From: Sinonovacula constricta
Taxonomy: Eukaryota > Mollusca > Bivalvia > Cardiida > Solecurtidae
Assembly (NCBI GenBank): GCA_007844125.1
Contig: CM017567.1
Span: forward strand, 16,233,875 to 16,297,874
Direction of reading: 5' to 3'
DNA: 64,000 nt
Shown piece after piece: positions 34,668 to 47,068 of the stretch. The position numbers and the translations under genes were made by a program. Each line of letters opens with the position of its first letter. Positions within the stretch are counted from its first letter, which is position 1. The notes under the pieces were generated by a model. That model was not told the origin of the DNA. It made no database searches and was given only the letters and a program-made list of their open reading frames with translations.

Positions 34668-35112
34668 TGGCCATACCTGACCCTGTGAACACCTATACCT
34701 GACCCTTTGAACACTTATATCTGACCCTGTGTACACCTATACCTGACCCTGTGAACACCTATACCTGACCCTGTGTACACCTATACCTGACCCTGTGTAC
34801 ACCTATACCTGACCCTGTGAACACCTATACCTGACCCTGTGAACACCTATACCTGACCCTGTGTACACCTATACCTGACCCTGTGTACACCTATACCTGA
34901 CCCTGTGAACACCTATACCTGACCCTGTGTACACCTATACCTGACCCTGTGAACACCTATACCTGACCCTGTGTACACCTATACCTGACCCTGTGAACAC
35001 CTTTACCTGACCCTGTGTACACCTATACCTGACCCTGTGTACACCTATACCTGACCCCGTGTACACCTATACCTGACCCTGTGTACACCTATACCTGACC
35101 CCGTCTACACCT
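34668..35112. repeat. 22-bp minisatellite (about 20 units)
   Basis: The unit ACCTATACCTGACCCTGTG plus AAC or TAC is spaced exactly 22 bp. GTGAAC and GTGTAC subtypes are interspersed. Confidence 0.96.
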
Positions 35113-35377
35113 CTTACCTTCCTGACTTACAAGCTGTGCAGCGGATAACGGCAAAAAGGTAACCAGTGTAAACTTCTTACCCAAATTACTTAATTAAAAA
35201 CAAAATCTTTAATTCCTCATTTTAATATGAAAATTGCATGTACATACCTAAAACAACACGAAGACTACTCAGTCAAAAACACAAAGACTACTTACTCTAA
35301 AACATTCTGTCCCCATCCATCTCCAACTCACATTACTCTAAAACATTCTGTCCCCATCCATCTCCAACTCACTATTA

Positions 35378-35472
35378 AACACACACACACGCACACACGC
35401 GCACACACGCGCACACACACGCACACACGCGCACACACACACGCGCACACACACGCACACACGCACACACAT
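35378..35472. repeat. CA/CG dinucleotide microsatellite
   Basis: ACACAC tracts are interrupted by GCACACACGCG, an alternating purine-pyrimidine run of about 95 bp. Neighbouring 35112-35377 holds a two-copy 35-bp duplication around CATTCTGTCCCCATCCATCT and nothing else recognised. Confidence 0.95.
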
Positions 35473-35693
35473 ATACTTTCACAATTAGTCACTAATAGTT
35501 GGCACGCAAAATTCAATTAGACAGCTTACTTTACAAATTCAGCCTTCAACACTCCATTTTATTGACCACTCCAATAATAAAAAAACGAGAAAAAAAAACT
35601 GACGCTTATCTCTTATTCGCCGAAACAAAACACAAGAAATATTGGTTATAACAGTTAGAGTTTATAAATCAGAGGAGCTATATTTCGAAGGAG

Positions 35694-35718
35694 TGAGAGA
35701 GAATGACGGAGAGAGAGA

Positions 35719-35807
<89 letters not shown>

Positions 35808-35865
35808 TACATGCATATACATGAGAGACAGACAGACAGACATACAGACACAGAGACTGACACAA

Positions 35866-35916
<51 letters not shown>

Positions 35917-35946
35917 GAGAGAGAGAGTGAGAGAGAGAGAGAGAGA
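35694..35946. repeat. GA microsatellite, compound
   Basis: Two long GAGAGA tracts (about 35708-35806 and 35864-35946) flank a GACAGACA/CATACA patch. Frames through them are Arg-Glu or Ser-Leu low complexity only. 35950-36460 is AT-rich with nothing recognised. Confidence 0.96.
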
Positions 35947-36463
35947 ATAACTTATATATAGTTAGCAAAAGAAAAGTTATAGTTAAAACAATTGCACATT
36001 TTTGTTATTACAAATTTGTAATACAGTCAGAGGTAACGCTATCGGCGATATAAAAGACATAGAAACCAATCGAAATCTATATCATGGCTTCATGCAGTAA
36101 TAGGGCAGGGAACGCATAAAAGTGTATTTACTAACGAGCGTTTGTCTAGACCAAGTAGCAGTCTACAAGGTCCCGGTCTGTAAAGCAGGTGTTATTAAGG
36201 ATATTTGTGCATTTACGACAGGAACAACCATAATAATCCTGATGTCTCATATCAAACCTTAGTATTATTTCACTGGGATATATGCAAGCAAGGAGCCATA
36301 CCTCTAGGAAATTGTATTCATTATGGGCAGCTCAAACTCGATCAAAACAATGATCGCTGAAACTTAAGAAACGTAAGAACCATTCTTGTTTTGCTACAAT
36401 CCAATTTCAATTTTATTAATAACAATTCCAAAGCTCAGGCACCTAAAACATTTATTTTAGCTT

Positions 36464-36735
36464 GCAACAAAAACTAAGGAAAGAAAATGTTCGGAAAACA
36501 AAAATCTTTTTATAGACCTTACTGTCCACATGGTAGTCTAGATAATAGTCTGGGTCGCTCAACATATAGACCTAACGGTCCACACAGAAGTCTAGATAAT
36601 AGTCTGGGTCGCTCAACATATAGACCTGACGGTCCTCATAGTAGTCTAGATAATGGCTGGGGTCGCTCAATAGCTATCAGGTGTCCGCTTATCTACCCAC
36701 GGACAATGGTGGTTCCAAACATCTGGACAGTTTTA
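36464..36735. mobile_element. Minisatellite-bearing element E2, copy 2 (three units)
   Basis: Left flank AAACTAAGGAAAGAAAATGT, three diverged 54-bp units (36512-36672), and right flank GCTATCAGGTGTCCGCTTAT...GGTTCCAAACATC match copy 1 at 28365-29870. The right flank here is fuller and less eroded. It is either a short ancestral-like form or a contracted copy. Confidence 0.8.
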
Positions 36736-36739
36736 ATGA

Positions 36740-38120
36740 TAAATGTCCAGACGCTTTGAATTCCAAAGCACGACAATGTACAGATCGTAATTGAGTGTTT
36801 AGATCTAAAATATTTACAAAATGTCAGATATAGCATTCACGTACCGTTGTCGGAATAAGAAAGATATGCCGGTACTTAGAAAAACTCCCTATACTGGGAC
36901 CGCTAAATATTATAAAATGCATGCAGATACTGTGTATTTTGTAAATTGAATGATTTGGAGAACTTTGTTTATAAAAAAGAAAAATCTGCCAATACATGAA
37001 AGGAATTGATAGTGATACAGTTTTATTCTGCTGGTATACACTGTTGCATTATCGTATTTATCTGTTAAACACTAGTTTTATAAGCCAGCTTCTCGAAGAG
37101 ATATGCATCTTTTCAAAGTTAATTAAATGAAACTGAATTTTAAATGTTATTTACAAATTTTCTTTAAAATAAATTCGTCGCATTTTTCTGTGTTACCATA
37201 GTTACGTGTTTTTCCTTTGGTCTGATAGTTAACTGTATGACTGTACAAATAATGAATTATGATGACGACGAACGAAACACAATGTTCATTATACAAGTCA
37301 AAGAATTCAGAGTTGCGAGCAAAGACGTTACGGACTTTTACGATTTTATGTTTAAACACACATGGAAGGGAGGACGGAAAGAAAAGGTATTTTTACAATT
37401 GGTTCGGCAATATTTTCCTTATCAAAATTTACATAACAAGTGAAAAAGTATATCGGTTTTACTATTCAGTTACATAGAATAAAAGTAAAAAAACAGCAAC
37501 ATAATTTTTTTACTGCGTGCATTTAAACATTATGAACATATTGTTTTACAGTATAACAACGAGATTCAGTTGTAAAGTGTAACTTGAGTGTAAGCAAAAA
37601 ACAAATAAATGTATCAATGAATTCAATATAATTTACCTTTCTGCAACCTCACGAGCAACATATTTACACAGAATATATAATTGACAGCTATCGCCAGTCT
37701 TTATCTGGGTAATTGGTATCCTTTGAACTGAAGTAAATGCTTAGAATTATCTGCAAGTAGTTAATAAGTCAACTCCTCTTATTAAAGTACAGACACCATT
37801 CTCCAAGGCACGCCACTTAAATGCCCAACGATAGTAAATAAGTCAACTTCTCTTATTAAAGTACAGACACCATTCTCCAAGGCACGACACTTAAATGCCC
37901 AACGATAGATGCTGGTGAGCCTTCACCAGTGAACCATGCCTATCTGTATAGGGAACATCACAGTGTCATCGCTATACAGTCAATCATTCGCCAATAACAT
38001 AACTGGAACAACAATGATCAACATTTCCATAATTCTGTTCCTGCTTAGCGTAAATTGATCAAACTCAAGGAAATAGTGTACTTTCATACCAGCCAGCATC
38101 CTGTTAGGGGCTAAGTCGTT
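36740..38120. other. AT-rich spacer with a 74-bp tandem pair
   Basis: A 74-bp segment is duplicated in tandem near 37763-37910 (AATAAGTCAACT to CCCAACGATAG). A 68-codon frame at 37237-37443 has no recognisable domain, and I do not call it a gene. Confidence 0.5.
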
Positions 38121-38126
38121 AATTGT

Positions 38127-41100
38127 TTGTTTGATCTGTACTGTTTGTTGTCAAGGCCTTACTGGACAGGATCTGTACTGTTTGTTGTCAGGTCCTTACT
38201 GGTCAGGATCTGTACTGTTTGTTGTTGTCAAGTCCTTACTGGTCAGGATCTGTACTGTTTGTTGTCAAGTCCTTACTGGACAGGATCTGTACTGTTTGTT
38301 GTCAAGTCCTTACTGGTCAGGATCTGTACTGTTTGTTGTCAAGTCCTTACTGGTCAGGATCTGTACTGTTTGTTGTCAAGTCCTTACTGGTCAAGATCTG
38401 TACTGTTTGTTGTCAAGGCCTTACTGGTCAGGATCTGTACTGTTTGTTGTCAAGTCCTTACTGGTCAGGATCTGTACTGTTTGTTGTCAAGTCCTTACTG
38501 GTCAGGATCTGTACTGTTTGTTGTCAAGTCCTTACTGGTCAGGATCTGTACAGTTTGTTGTCAAGTCCTTACTGGTCAGGATCTGTACTGTTTGTTGTCA
38601 AGTCCTTACTGGTCAGGATCTGTACTGTTTGTTGTCAAGTCCTTACTGGTCAGGATCTGTACTGTTTGTTGTCAAGTCCTTACTGGTCAGGATCTACACT
38701 GTTTGTTGTCAAGTCCTTACTGGTCAGGATCTGTACTGTTTGTTGTCAAGTCCTTACTGGTCAGGATCTGTACTGTTTGTTGTCAGGTCCTTACTGGTCA
38801 GGATCTGTACTGTTTGTTGTCAGGTCCTTACTGGACAGGATCTGTACTGTTTGTTGTCAGGTCCTTACTGGTCAGGATTTGCACTGTTTGTTGTCAGGTC
38901 CTTACTGGACAGGATCTGTACTGTTTGTTGTCAAGTCCTTACTGGTCAGGATCTGTACTGTTTGTTGTCAAGTCCTTACTGGTCAGGATCTGTACTGTTT
39001 GTTGTCAAGTCCTTACTGGTCAGGATCTGTACTGTTTGTTGTCAAGTCCTTACTGGACAGGATCTGTACTGTTTGTTGTCAAGTCCTTACTGGTCAGGAT
39101 CTGTACTGTTTGTTGTCAAGTCCTTACTGGTCAGGATCTGTACTGTTTGTTGTCAAGTCCTTACTGGTCAGGATCTGTACTGTTTGTTGTCAAGTCCTTA
39201 CTGGTCAGGATCTGTACTGTTTGTTGTCAAGTCCTTACTGGACAGGATCTGTACTGTTTGTTGTCAAGTCCTTACTGGTCAGGATCTGTACTGTTTGTTG
39301 TCAAGTCCTTACTGGTCAGGATCTGCACTGTTTGTTGTCAGGTCCTTATTGGTCAGGATCTGCACTGTTTGTTGTCAGGTCCTTACTGGTCAGGATCTGC
39401 ACTGTTTGTTGTCAGGTCCTTACTGGTCAGGATCTGCACTGTTTGTTGTCAGGTCCTTACTGGTCAGGATCTGTACTGTTTGTTGTCAAGTCCTTACTGG
39501 TCAGGATCTGTACTGTTTGTTGTCAAGTCCTTACTGGTCAGGATCTGTACTGTTTGTTGTCAAGTCCTTACTGAACAGGATCTGTACTGTTTGTTGTCAA
39601 GGCCTTACTGGACAGGATCTGTACTGTTTGTTGTCAAGGCCTTACTTGACAGGATCTGTACTGTTTGTTGTCAAGGCCTTACTGGACAGGATCTGTACTG
39701 TTTGTTGTCAGGTCCTTACTGGTCAGGATCTGTACTGTTTGTTGTCAAGTCCTTACTGGTCAGGATCTGTACTGTTTGTTGTCAGGTCCTTACTGGACAG
39801 GATCTGTACTATTTGTTGTCAAGTCCTTACTGGTCAGGATCTGTACTGTTTGTTTTCAAGTCCTTACTGGTCAGGATCTGCACTGTTTGTTGTCAAGTCC
39901 TTACTGGTCAGGATCTGTACTGTTTGTTGTCAAGTCCTTACTGGCCAGGATACTGTTTGTTGTCAAGTCCTTACTGGACAGGATACTGTTTGTTGTCAAG
40001 TCCTTACTGGTCAGGATCTGTACTGTTTGTTGTCCTTACTGGACAGGATCTGTACTATTTGTTGTCAAGTCCTTACTGGACAGAATCTGTACTGTTTGTT
40101 GTCAAGTCCTTACTGGACAGGATCTGTACTGTTTGTTGTCAAGTCCTTACTGGTCAGGATCTGTACTGTTTGTTGTCAAGTCCTTACTGGTCAGGATATG
40201 TACTGTTTGTTGACAAGTCCTTACTGGTCAGGATCTGTACTGTTTGTTGTCAAGTCCTTACTGGTCAGGATCTGTACTGTTTGTTGACAAGTCCTTACTG
40301 GTCAGGATCTGTACTGTTTGTTGACAAGTCCTTACTGGTCAGGATCTACACTGTTTGTTGTCAAGTCCTTACTGGTCAGGATCTGTACCGTTTGTTGTCA
40401 AGTCCTTACTGGTAAGGATCTACACTGTTTGTTTTCAAGTCCTTACTGGTCAGGATCTGTACTGTTTGTTGACAAGTCCTTACTGGACAGGATCTGTACT
40501 GTTTGTTGTCAAGTCCTTACTGGTCAGGGTCTGTACTGTTTGTTGTCAGGTCCTTACTGGTCAGGATCTGTACTGTTTGTTGTCAAGTCCTTACTGGTCA
40601 GGATCTACGTTGTTTGTTGTCTAGTCCTTACTGGTCAGGATCTGTACTGTTTGTTGTCAAGTCCTTACTGGTCAGGATCTGTACTGTTTGTTGTCAAGTC
40701 CTTACTGGTCAGGATCTGTACTGTTTGTTGTCAAGGCCTTACTGGTCAGGATCTGTACTGTTTGTTGTCAAGTCCTTACTGGTCAGGATCTGTACTGTTT
40801 GTTGACAAGTCCTTACTGGACAGGATCTGTACTGTTTGTTGTCAAGTCCTTACTGGTCAGGGTCTGTACTGTTTGTTGTCAGGTCCTTACTGGTCAGGAT
40901 CTGTACTGTTTGTTGTCAAGTCCTTACTGGTCAGGATCTACGTTGTTTGTTGTCTAGTCCTTACTGGTCAGGATCTGTACTGTTTGTTGTCTAGTCCTTA
41001 CTGGTCAGGATCTGTACTGTTTGTTGTCTAGTCCTTACTGGTCAGGATCTGTACTGTTTGTTGTCAAGTCCTTACTGGACAGGATCTGTACTGTTTGTTG

Positions 41101-41905
41101 TCTAGTCCTTACTGGTCAGGATCTGTACTGTTTGTTGTCAAGTCCTTACTGGACAGGATCTGTACTGTTTGTTGTCTAGTCCTTACTGGTCAGGATCTGT
41201 ACTGTTTGTTGTCAAGTCCTTACTGGACAGGATCTGTACTGTTTGTTGTCTAGTCCTTACTGGTCAGGATCTGTACTGTTTGTTGTCAAGTCCTTACTGG
41301 ACAGGATCTGTACTGTTTGTTGTCTAGTCCTTACTGGTCAGGATCTGTACTGTTTGTTGTCAGGTCCTTACTGGTCAGGATCTGTACTGTTTGTTGTCTA
41401 GTCCTTACTGGTCAGGATCTGTACTGTTTGTTGTCTAGTCCTTACTGGTCAGGATCTGTACTGTTTGTTGTCAAGTCCTTACTGGTCAGGATCTGTACTG
41501 TTTGTTGTCTAGTCCTTACTGGTCAGGATCTGTACTGTTTGTTGTCAAGTCCTTACTGGTCAGGATTTGCACTGTTTGTTGTCAAGTCCTTACTGGTCAG
41601 GATCTACACTGTTTGTTGTCAAGTCCTTACTCGTCATGATCTCTCCTGTTTGTTGTCAAGTCCTTACTGGACAGGATCTGTACTGTTTGTTGTCCTTACT
41701 GGACAGGATCTGTACTGTTTGTTGTCCTTACTGGACAGGATCTGTACTGTTTGTTGTCAAGTCCTTACTGGACAGGATCTGTACTGTTTGTTGTCCTTAC
41801 TGGACAGGATCTGTACTGTTTGTTGTCAAGTCCTTACTGGACAGGATCTGTACTGTTTGTTGTCTTACTGGTCAGGATCTGTACTGTTTGTTGCTAACTC
41901 CTTAT
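38127..41905. repeat. 37-bp minisatellite (about 100 units)
   Basis: The unit contains GGATCTGTACTGTTTGTTGT and CAAGTCCTTACTGGTCA. Shorter units of about 29-32 bp occur near 39950-40040 and 41690-41880. A nine-unit (333-bp) higher-order duplication is marked by CAGGGTCTG at 40525 and 40858. All three plus frames stay open for hundreds of codons (up to 762), which shows the openness is compositional. Confidence 0.97.
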
Positions 41906-42435
41906 CAACAGACATGCTTATTTAAGCAGAAAAAAAAAACGAAATTTAAAAATTGTTTGTAATCGGATCGTCGAGAACGGAGACCCTTATTTTTATAACT
42001 GGTTTTGTAAATGTCCGTCGGGTGACGTTCAGATTTAAGAAGCAGTCGTATTTTTAATGGTTATGTTTATGCTATTTCAGCAGTAAAATGACCACATTGT
42101 TGTTTATCTATTATGGTGTTTGGTTTCTTTTGTCTCTTAAACTACTACCACTTAAAATAAAAAACACGTAAGAACTGTGTCAAAAACACACTTAAAATCT
42201 TACTTATATCAATTGTTAATTCCTATTTTTATATTACATGACTGCACTAATTCGTCTGCAAGGACATATCGCACTTATTACCACAGACTTCTACAGAACC
42301 ATTTTAATAGACAGATGTGTAAAATTTTGTTGTCATTCAAGTTTGTTAGGATCTAAACTACTTGGTTGTACTTTTCATGGTTACTCTGTCGGAAGAAGAA
42401 TATGCTTAAAATGTAGTTCGCACAAAACATAAACA

Positions 42436-42625
42436 ATGGCAATGTTTGACAGCTGTGTGTTCGCTGCGCTGGGCAAATTAAATTGGTGTATTTGAAGCCG
42501 CAACAAATTGAAGTTTTACTGGTATAATCTGAAGATACCCTGACCGTGTTGCCAACAGGCTTTGGATAAAGTTTGATATATCAGATACTGTTCTATACGT
42601 TGGCTATAAGTGCGTTTCTGTAGCT
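42436..42625 (+). pseudogene. RecQ-like helicase first-exon relic
   Basis: From ATG at 42436 the frame reads MAMFDSCVFAALGKLN. After a small frameshift it continues LKPQQIEVLL, then (past a stop) DTLTVLPTGFG, a stop where Lys is expected, then SLIYQIL. This is the motif-0 and Walker A region of a RecQ-type helicase, with the catalytic Lys codon changed to TAA. Together with 9575-9693 and 42933-43020 it shows that this first exon is present several times here. It is not functional. Confidence 0.65.
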
Positions 42626-42932
42626 CAATATATCACTGTTTTATTATATTATATCGAGAAACAATGTTTATCCACTGCATTGAGCTGGCATCAGAGCTTG
42701 CATCTTTGTTTTGACCTCTACCACAAAAGTAGTTCCATTTAGGGCAATGGCCGAGGTAATCCGACTACCTACACAAATCCGAGAGCAATCGGAACTCCTC
42801 GGTAATTCCGTCCTCGGGACACTCATCCCTCGGATGTATCTGGTGTTATGATAATTGCTCAAATCACGATCGTTTTATTCGCCGGAAGTCGGAAAAAGAT
42901 GCTCAAAATGTAGTTCGCACAAATCATAAACC

Positions 42933-43020
42933 ATGGCGTCGTTTACCGGGTAAATTAAACTTGGATGATTAAAATTTGAAGCAGCCACAAAGTGAAGTTT
43001 TACAGGCATCGCACTATAGT
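42933..43020 (+). pseudogene. RecQ-like helicase first-exon relic, shorter
   Basis: ATGGCG at 42933 is followed by stops, then a frame reading LKQPQSEVLQAS, aligned with LKPQQIEVLL of the neighbouring relic. Sequence after that point diverges and Walker A is absent. It is the second half of a local duplication. Confidence 0.45.
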
Positions 43021-43398
43021 GAGCTGTCATCCGAGCTGCCATCTTTGTTTTGACGTCTGTCAAAAAAGAAGTCCCATTTAGGAAAATGGCCGAGGAAATC
43101 CGACTAACTACATACGAGGGATCCGTGAATAATCCGAAGTGTTCCGATTGATCTGAGAGATGATTCGTGAATTATCCGAGGTGTTCCGATTGTCATGTGA
43201 CCTAGGTCAAATGTACAATGTGCCAAATATGAAGTAAGAGATACCTAGTTTAATTTGTCTGCGACTGAAATTGATGTGTTATGGATAACAGAGGGATATA
43301 TTTGATATGATTTCACATTTGTCTACATTCAATAACCAGTATTTAATGACCAGTAAAACAACTTAAATGAGCAATGACGTGCATACTGCAGAAATACT

Positions 43399-44131
43399 CA
43401 TCCATAGTGGACATAAACCTACTGACGCAGTTCACAAGCCCACGTTTTAAGTTAATTAGAGCCTGAATTAAATGACAAAAACAGATCTTTCAATGCAATA
43501 TAAAGATGTTGCTAAACTCTGCCAGGATAATAGATGGTATATAAAAAGGAGCGTACCTTGACCACGCCAAGGTAACAGATGGTATAGAATAAAGAACGCT
43601 ATTTTACGTCCATGTAAGAAATGGTCTTGGGGTTATGTGAGCTGGAATTTCGACTGAAATATGTTTCTGCACGTGGGCCATGTATTTTTAAAACAAAATT
43701 CCAGATTTGAAAAGTCAGTATTGCAGTCATGGAACTATATACATGTAGTTAGAGAGTCGCATGTCTTGCAATAATCACTTTTCACATGTTACATTGACGA
43801 ACATGCTATCATTGAGTGCGACATGACCATGGTAAAAGTCAGCATTATCTTGCCGGCGTAGTATTTTGTACATTGAATTGACTTCCAATGGAAGTAAAAG
43901 GCCGTGTTCTTGGCGATAACGTTAAAAAAATTGTCGGTGAACAATTCGAAAATCAACATTAAAAAATGAGCGCCAGAGCTCGAACCGCGGGCCTCTTGAG
44001 GAGCGTTTAGGCGCGCTACCACTACTCTAGAGCGGCAACTGGTGAATTCCGAAATGTTGCTTATTAGTCTCCTGTTCCAAATTATAGAAGATGCCGAATG
44101 GCGACTAAAATAGTAAAGCTTAGAGAAGTAA
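43399..44131 (-). repeat. Dispersed repeat D2, copy b, with tRNA-like boxes
   Basis: It matches 30320-31052 throughout. On the minus strand TAGTGGTAGCGCGCC and GGTTCGAGCTC (43970-44045) give a better A/B-box pair than copy a. Small indels separate the copies. The open frame at 43789-44139 has no counterpart in copy a and is not a gene. Spacer 44132-44590 shows nothing recognised. Confidence 0.7.
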
Positions 44132-44594
44132 TATACCATGGGAGCATTCTTAAGGAGCTTTAGTTTTCTTTTCGATAATTTGGTTCATGAAAGAGGGGTT
44201 TACAAGAAACGTCCATAGAGAACTGGATTAGCGTGCCAATGACCTCTTTAATAAAAGGTTGCAAGTTCGGAACTTGCTTTAACTGTTATTTATTCAATAA
44301 ACCTAACACATAAAGCAGTCATCTGCATGAAATTAACTTAAATTGATGTCAGTTTGTAATTCATTAAGCCATCTTCCTTTTGAATGCTAGGTGTTATTGC
44401 TTACATTCACGTTCTTACCTGCCTTGCATAGTGACATGTGTTACTCAGACATAATTTCAAAAAAATGTTTTTTGCTAAATTATTTAAATAATATTGCGTT
44501 GGTAGAAGATATTTTCTTTAAATGGAACACCAACTGTATAACACACTTCTACAAGTAATCTCTTCAGCATTGTTACGTCAAAAATATTGACATA

Positions 44595-47068
44595 CATGGC
44601 TGTGAGCCTGTTGTAAGAATGTATGTGAGAGCCTGTTGTAAGGGTATATGTGAGAGCCTGTTGTAAGGGACTATGTGAGAGCCTGTTGTAAGGGTATATG
44701 TGAGAGCCTGTTGTAAGGGTATATGTGAGAGCCTGTTGTAAGGGACTATGTGAGAGCCTGTTGTAAGGGTATATGTGGGGGCCTGTTGTAAGGGTATATG
44801 TGGGAGCCTGTTGTAAGGGTGTATGTGGGAGCCTGTTGTAAGGGTGTATGTGGGAGCCTGTTGTAAGGGTATATGTGAGAGCCTGTTGTAAGGGTATACG
44901 TGATAGCCTGTTGTAAGGATATATGTGGGAGCCTGTTGTAAGGGTATATGTGAGAGCCTGTTGTAAGGGTATATGTGAGAGCCTGTTGTAAGGGTATATG
45001 TGAGAGCCTGTTGTAAGGGTATATGTGAGAGCCTGTTGTAAGGGTATATGTGAGAGCCTGTTGTAAGGGTATATGTGAGAGCCTGTTGTAAGGGTATACG
45101 TGGGGGCCTGTTGTAAGGGTGTATGTGGGAGCCTGTTGTAAGGGTATATGTGAGAGCCTGTTGTAAGGGTATATGTGGGAGCCTGTTGTAAGGGTATATG
45201 TGAGAGCCTGTTGTAAGGGTGTATGTGGGAGCCTGTTGTAAGGGTGTATGTGGGAGCCTGTTGTAAGGGTATATGTGAGAGCCTGTTGTAAGGGTATACG
45301 TGATAGCCTGTTGTAAGGATATATGTGGGAGCCTGTTGTAAGGGTATATGTGAGAGCCTGTTGTAAGGGTATATGTGAGAGCCTGTTGTAAGGGTATATG
45401 TGAGAGCCTGTTGTAAGGGTATATGTGAGAGCCTGTTGTAAGGGTGTATGTGGGAGCCTGTTGTAAGGGTGTATGTGGAAGCCTGTTGTAAGGGTATATG
45501 TGAGAGCCTGTTGTAAGGATATATGTGAGAGCCTGTTGTAAGAATGTATGTGAGAGCCTGTTGTAAGGGTATATGTGAGAGCCTGTTGTAAGGGTATATG
45601 TGGGAGCCTGTTCTAAGGTTATATGTGGGGGCCTGTTGTAAGGGTATATGTGGGGGCCTGTTGTAAGGGTATATGTGGGGGCCTGTTGTAAGGGTACATG
45701 TGAGAGCCTGTTGTAAGGATATATGTGGCGGCCTGTTGTAAGGGTATATGTGGGGGCCTGTTGTAAGGGTATATGTGAGAGCCTGTTGTAAGGGTATATG
45801 TGAGAGCCTGTTGTAAGGGTATATGTGGGGGTCTGTTGTAAGGGTACATGTGTGAGCCTGTTGTAAGGATATATGTGGGGGCCTGTTGTAAGGGTATATG
45901 TGGGGGCCTGTTGTAAGGGTATATGTGAGAGCCTGTTGTAAGGGTATATGTGGGGGCCTGTTGTAAGGGTATATGTGGGGGCCTGTTGTAAGGGAATATG
46001 TGGGGGCCTGTTGTAAGGGAATATGTGAGAGCCTGTTGTAAGGGTATATGTGGGGGCCTGTTGTAAGGGAATATGTGGGGGCCTGTTGTAAGGGTATATG
46101 TGGGAGCCTGTTGTAAGGGTATATGTGGGAGCCTGTTGTAAGGGTATATGTGGGAGCCTGTTCTAAGGGTATATGTGGGGGCCTGTTGTAATGGTATATG
46201 TGGGAGCCTGTTGTAAGGGTATATGTGGGAGCCTGTTGTAATGGTATATGTGGGAGCCTGTTGTAAGGGTATATGTGGGAGCCTGTTGTAAGGTTATATG
46301 TGGGATCCTGTTGTAAGGGTATATGTGGGAGCCTGTAGTAAGGGTATATGTGGGAGCCTGTTGTAATGGTATATGTGGGAGCCTGTTGTAAGGGTATATG
46401 TGGGAGCCTGTTGTAAGGGTATATGTGGGAGCCTGTTGTAATTGTATATGTGGGAGCCTGTTGTAAGCGTGTATGTGAGAGCCTGTTGTAAGGATATATG
46501 TGGGAGCCTGTTGTAAGGGTGTATGTGGGAGCCTGTTGTAAGGGTATATGTGGGAGCCTATTGAAAGGGTATATGTGAGAGCCTGTTGTAAGGGTATATG
46601 TGGGAGCCTGTTGTAAGGGTATATGTGGGAGCCTGTTGTAAGGGTATAATGGGAGCCTGTTGTAAGGGTATATGTGGGGACCTGTTGTAATGCTGTATGT
46701 GGGAGCTTGTTGTAAGGTTATATGTGGGAGCCTGTTGTAAGGGTATATGTGGGGGCCTGTTGTAAGGGTATATGTGGGGGCCTGTTGTAAGGGTATATGT
46801 GGTAGCTTGTTGTAAGGTTATATGTGGGAGCCTGTTGTAAGGGTATATGTGGGGGGCTGTTGTAAGGGTATATGTGGGGGACTGTTGTAAGGGTATATGT
46901 GAGAGCCTGTTGTAAGGGTATATGTGGGGGCCTGTTGTAAGGTTATATGTGGGGGCCTGTTGTAAGGGTATATGTGAGAGCCTGTTGTAAGGGTATATGT
47001 GGGGGCCTGTTGTAAAGGTATATGTGTGAGCCTGTTGTAAAGATGTGTGTGGGGGCCTGTTATAAGGG
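44595..47068. repeat. 25-bp minisatellite (about 99 units)
   Basis: The unit is GCCTGTTGTAAGGGTATATG plus TGAGA/TGGGA/TGGGG, spaced exactly 25 bp. A 16-unit (400-bp) higher-order duplication is marked by AGGGTATACGTGATAG at 44891 and 45291. GAGA variants dominate the left part and GGGA/GGGG the right. Confidence 0.97.

Larger units (their letters stand above)
42400..43110 (+). repeat. Degenerate tandem duplication containing helicase fragments
   Basis: Segment 42400-42745 and segment 42895-43110 share AAAATGTAGTTCGCACAAA, the ATGGC start, TTGAAGTTTTAC-like helicase sequence, GCATCTTTGTTTTGAC, and CCATTTAGG...ATGGCCGAGG. The offset is about 490 bp on the left side. The second copy lacks the part after the helicase start. 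Spacers 41910-42400 and 43195-43395 show nothing recognised. Confidence 0.6.

Noticed and set aside
35642..35930. Arg-Glu-rich frames
   Set aside because: They are translations of the GA microsatellite.
37237..37477. Short frames of about 70 codons as a gene
   Set aside because: Two overlapping frames, no domain, no start or splice support.
38127..40415. Frames up to 762 codons in the 37-bp array
   Set aside because: All three plus frames are open with the same 37-residue period, so openness reflects unit composition.
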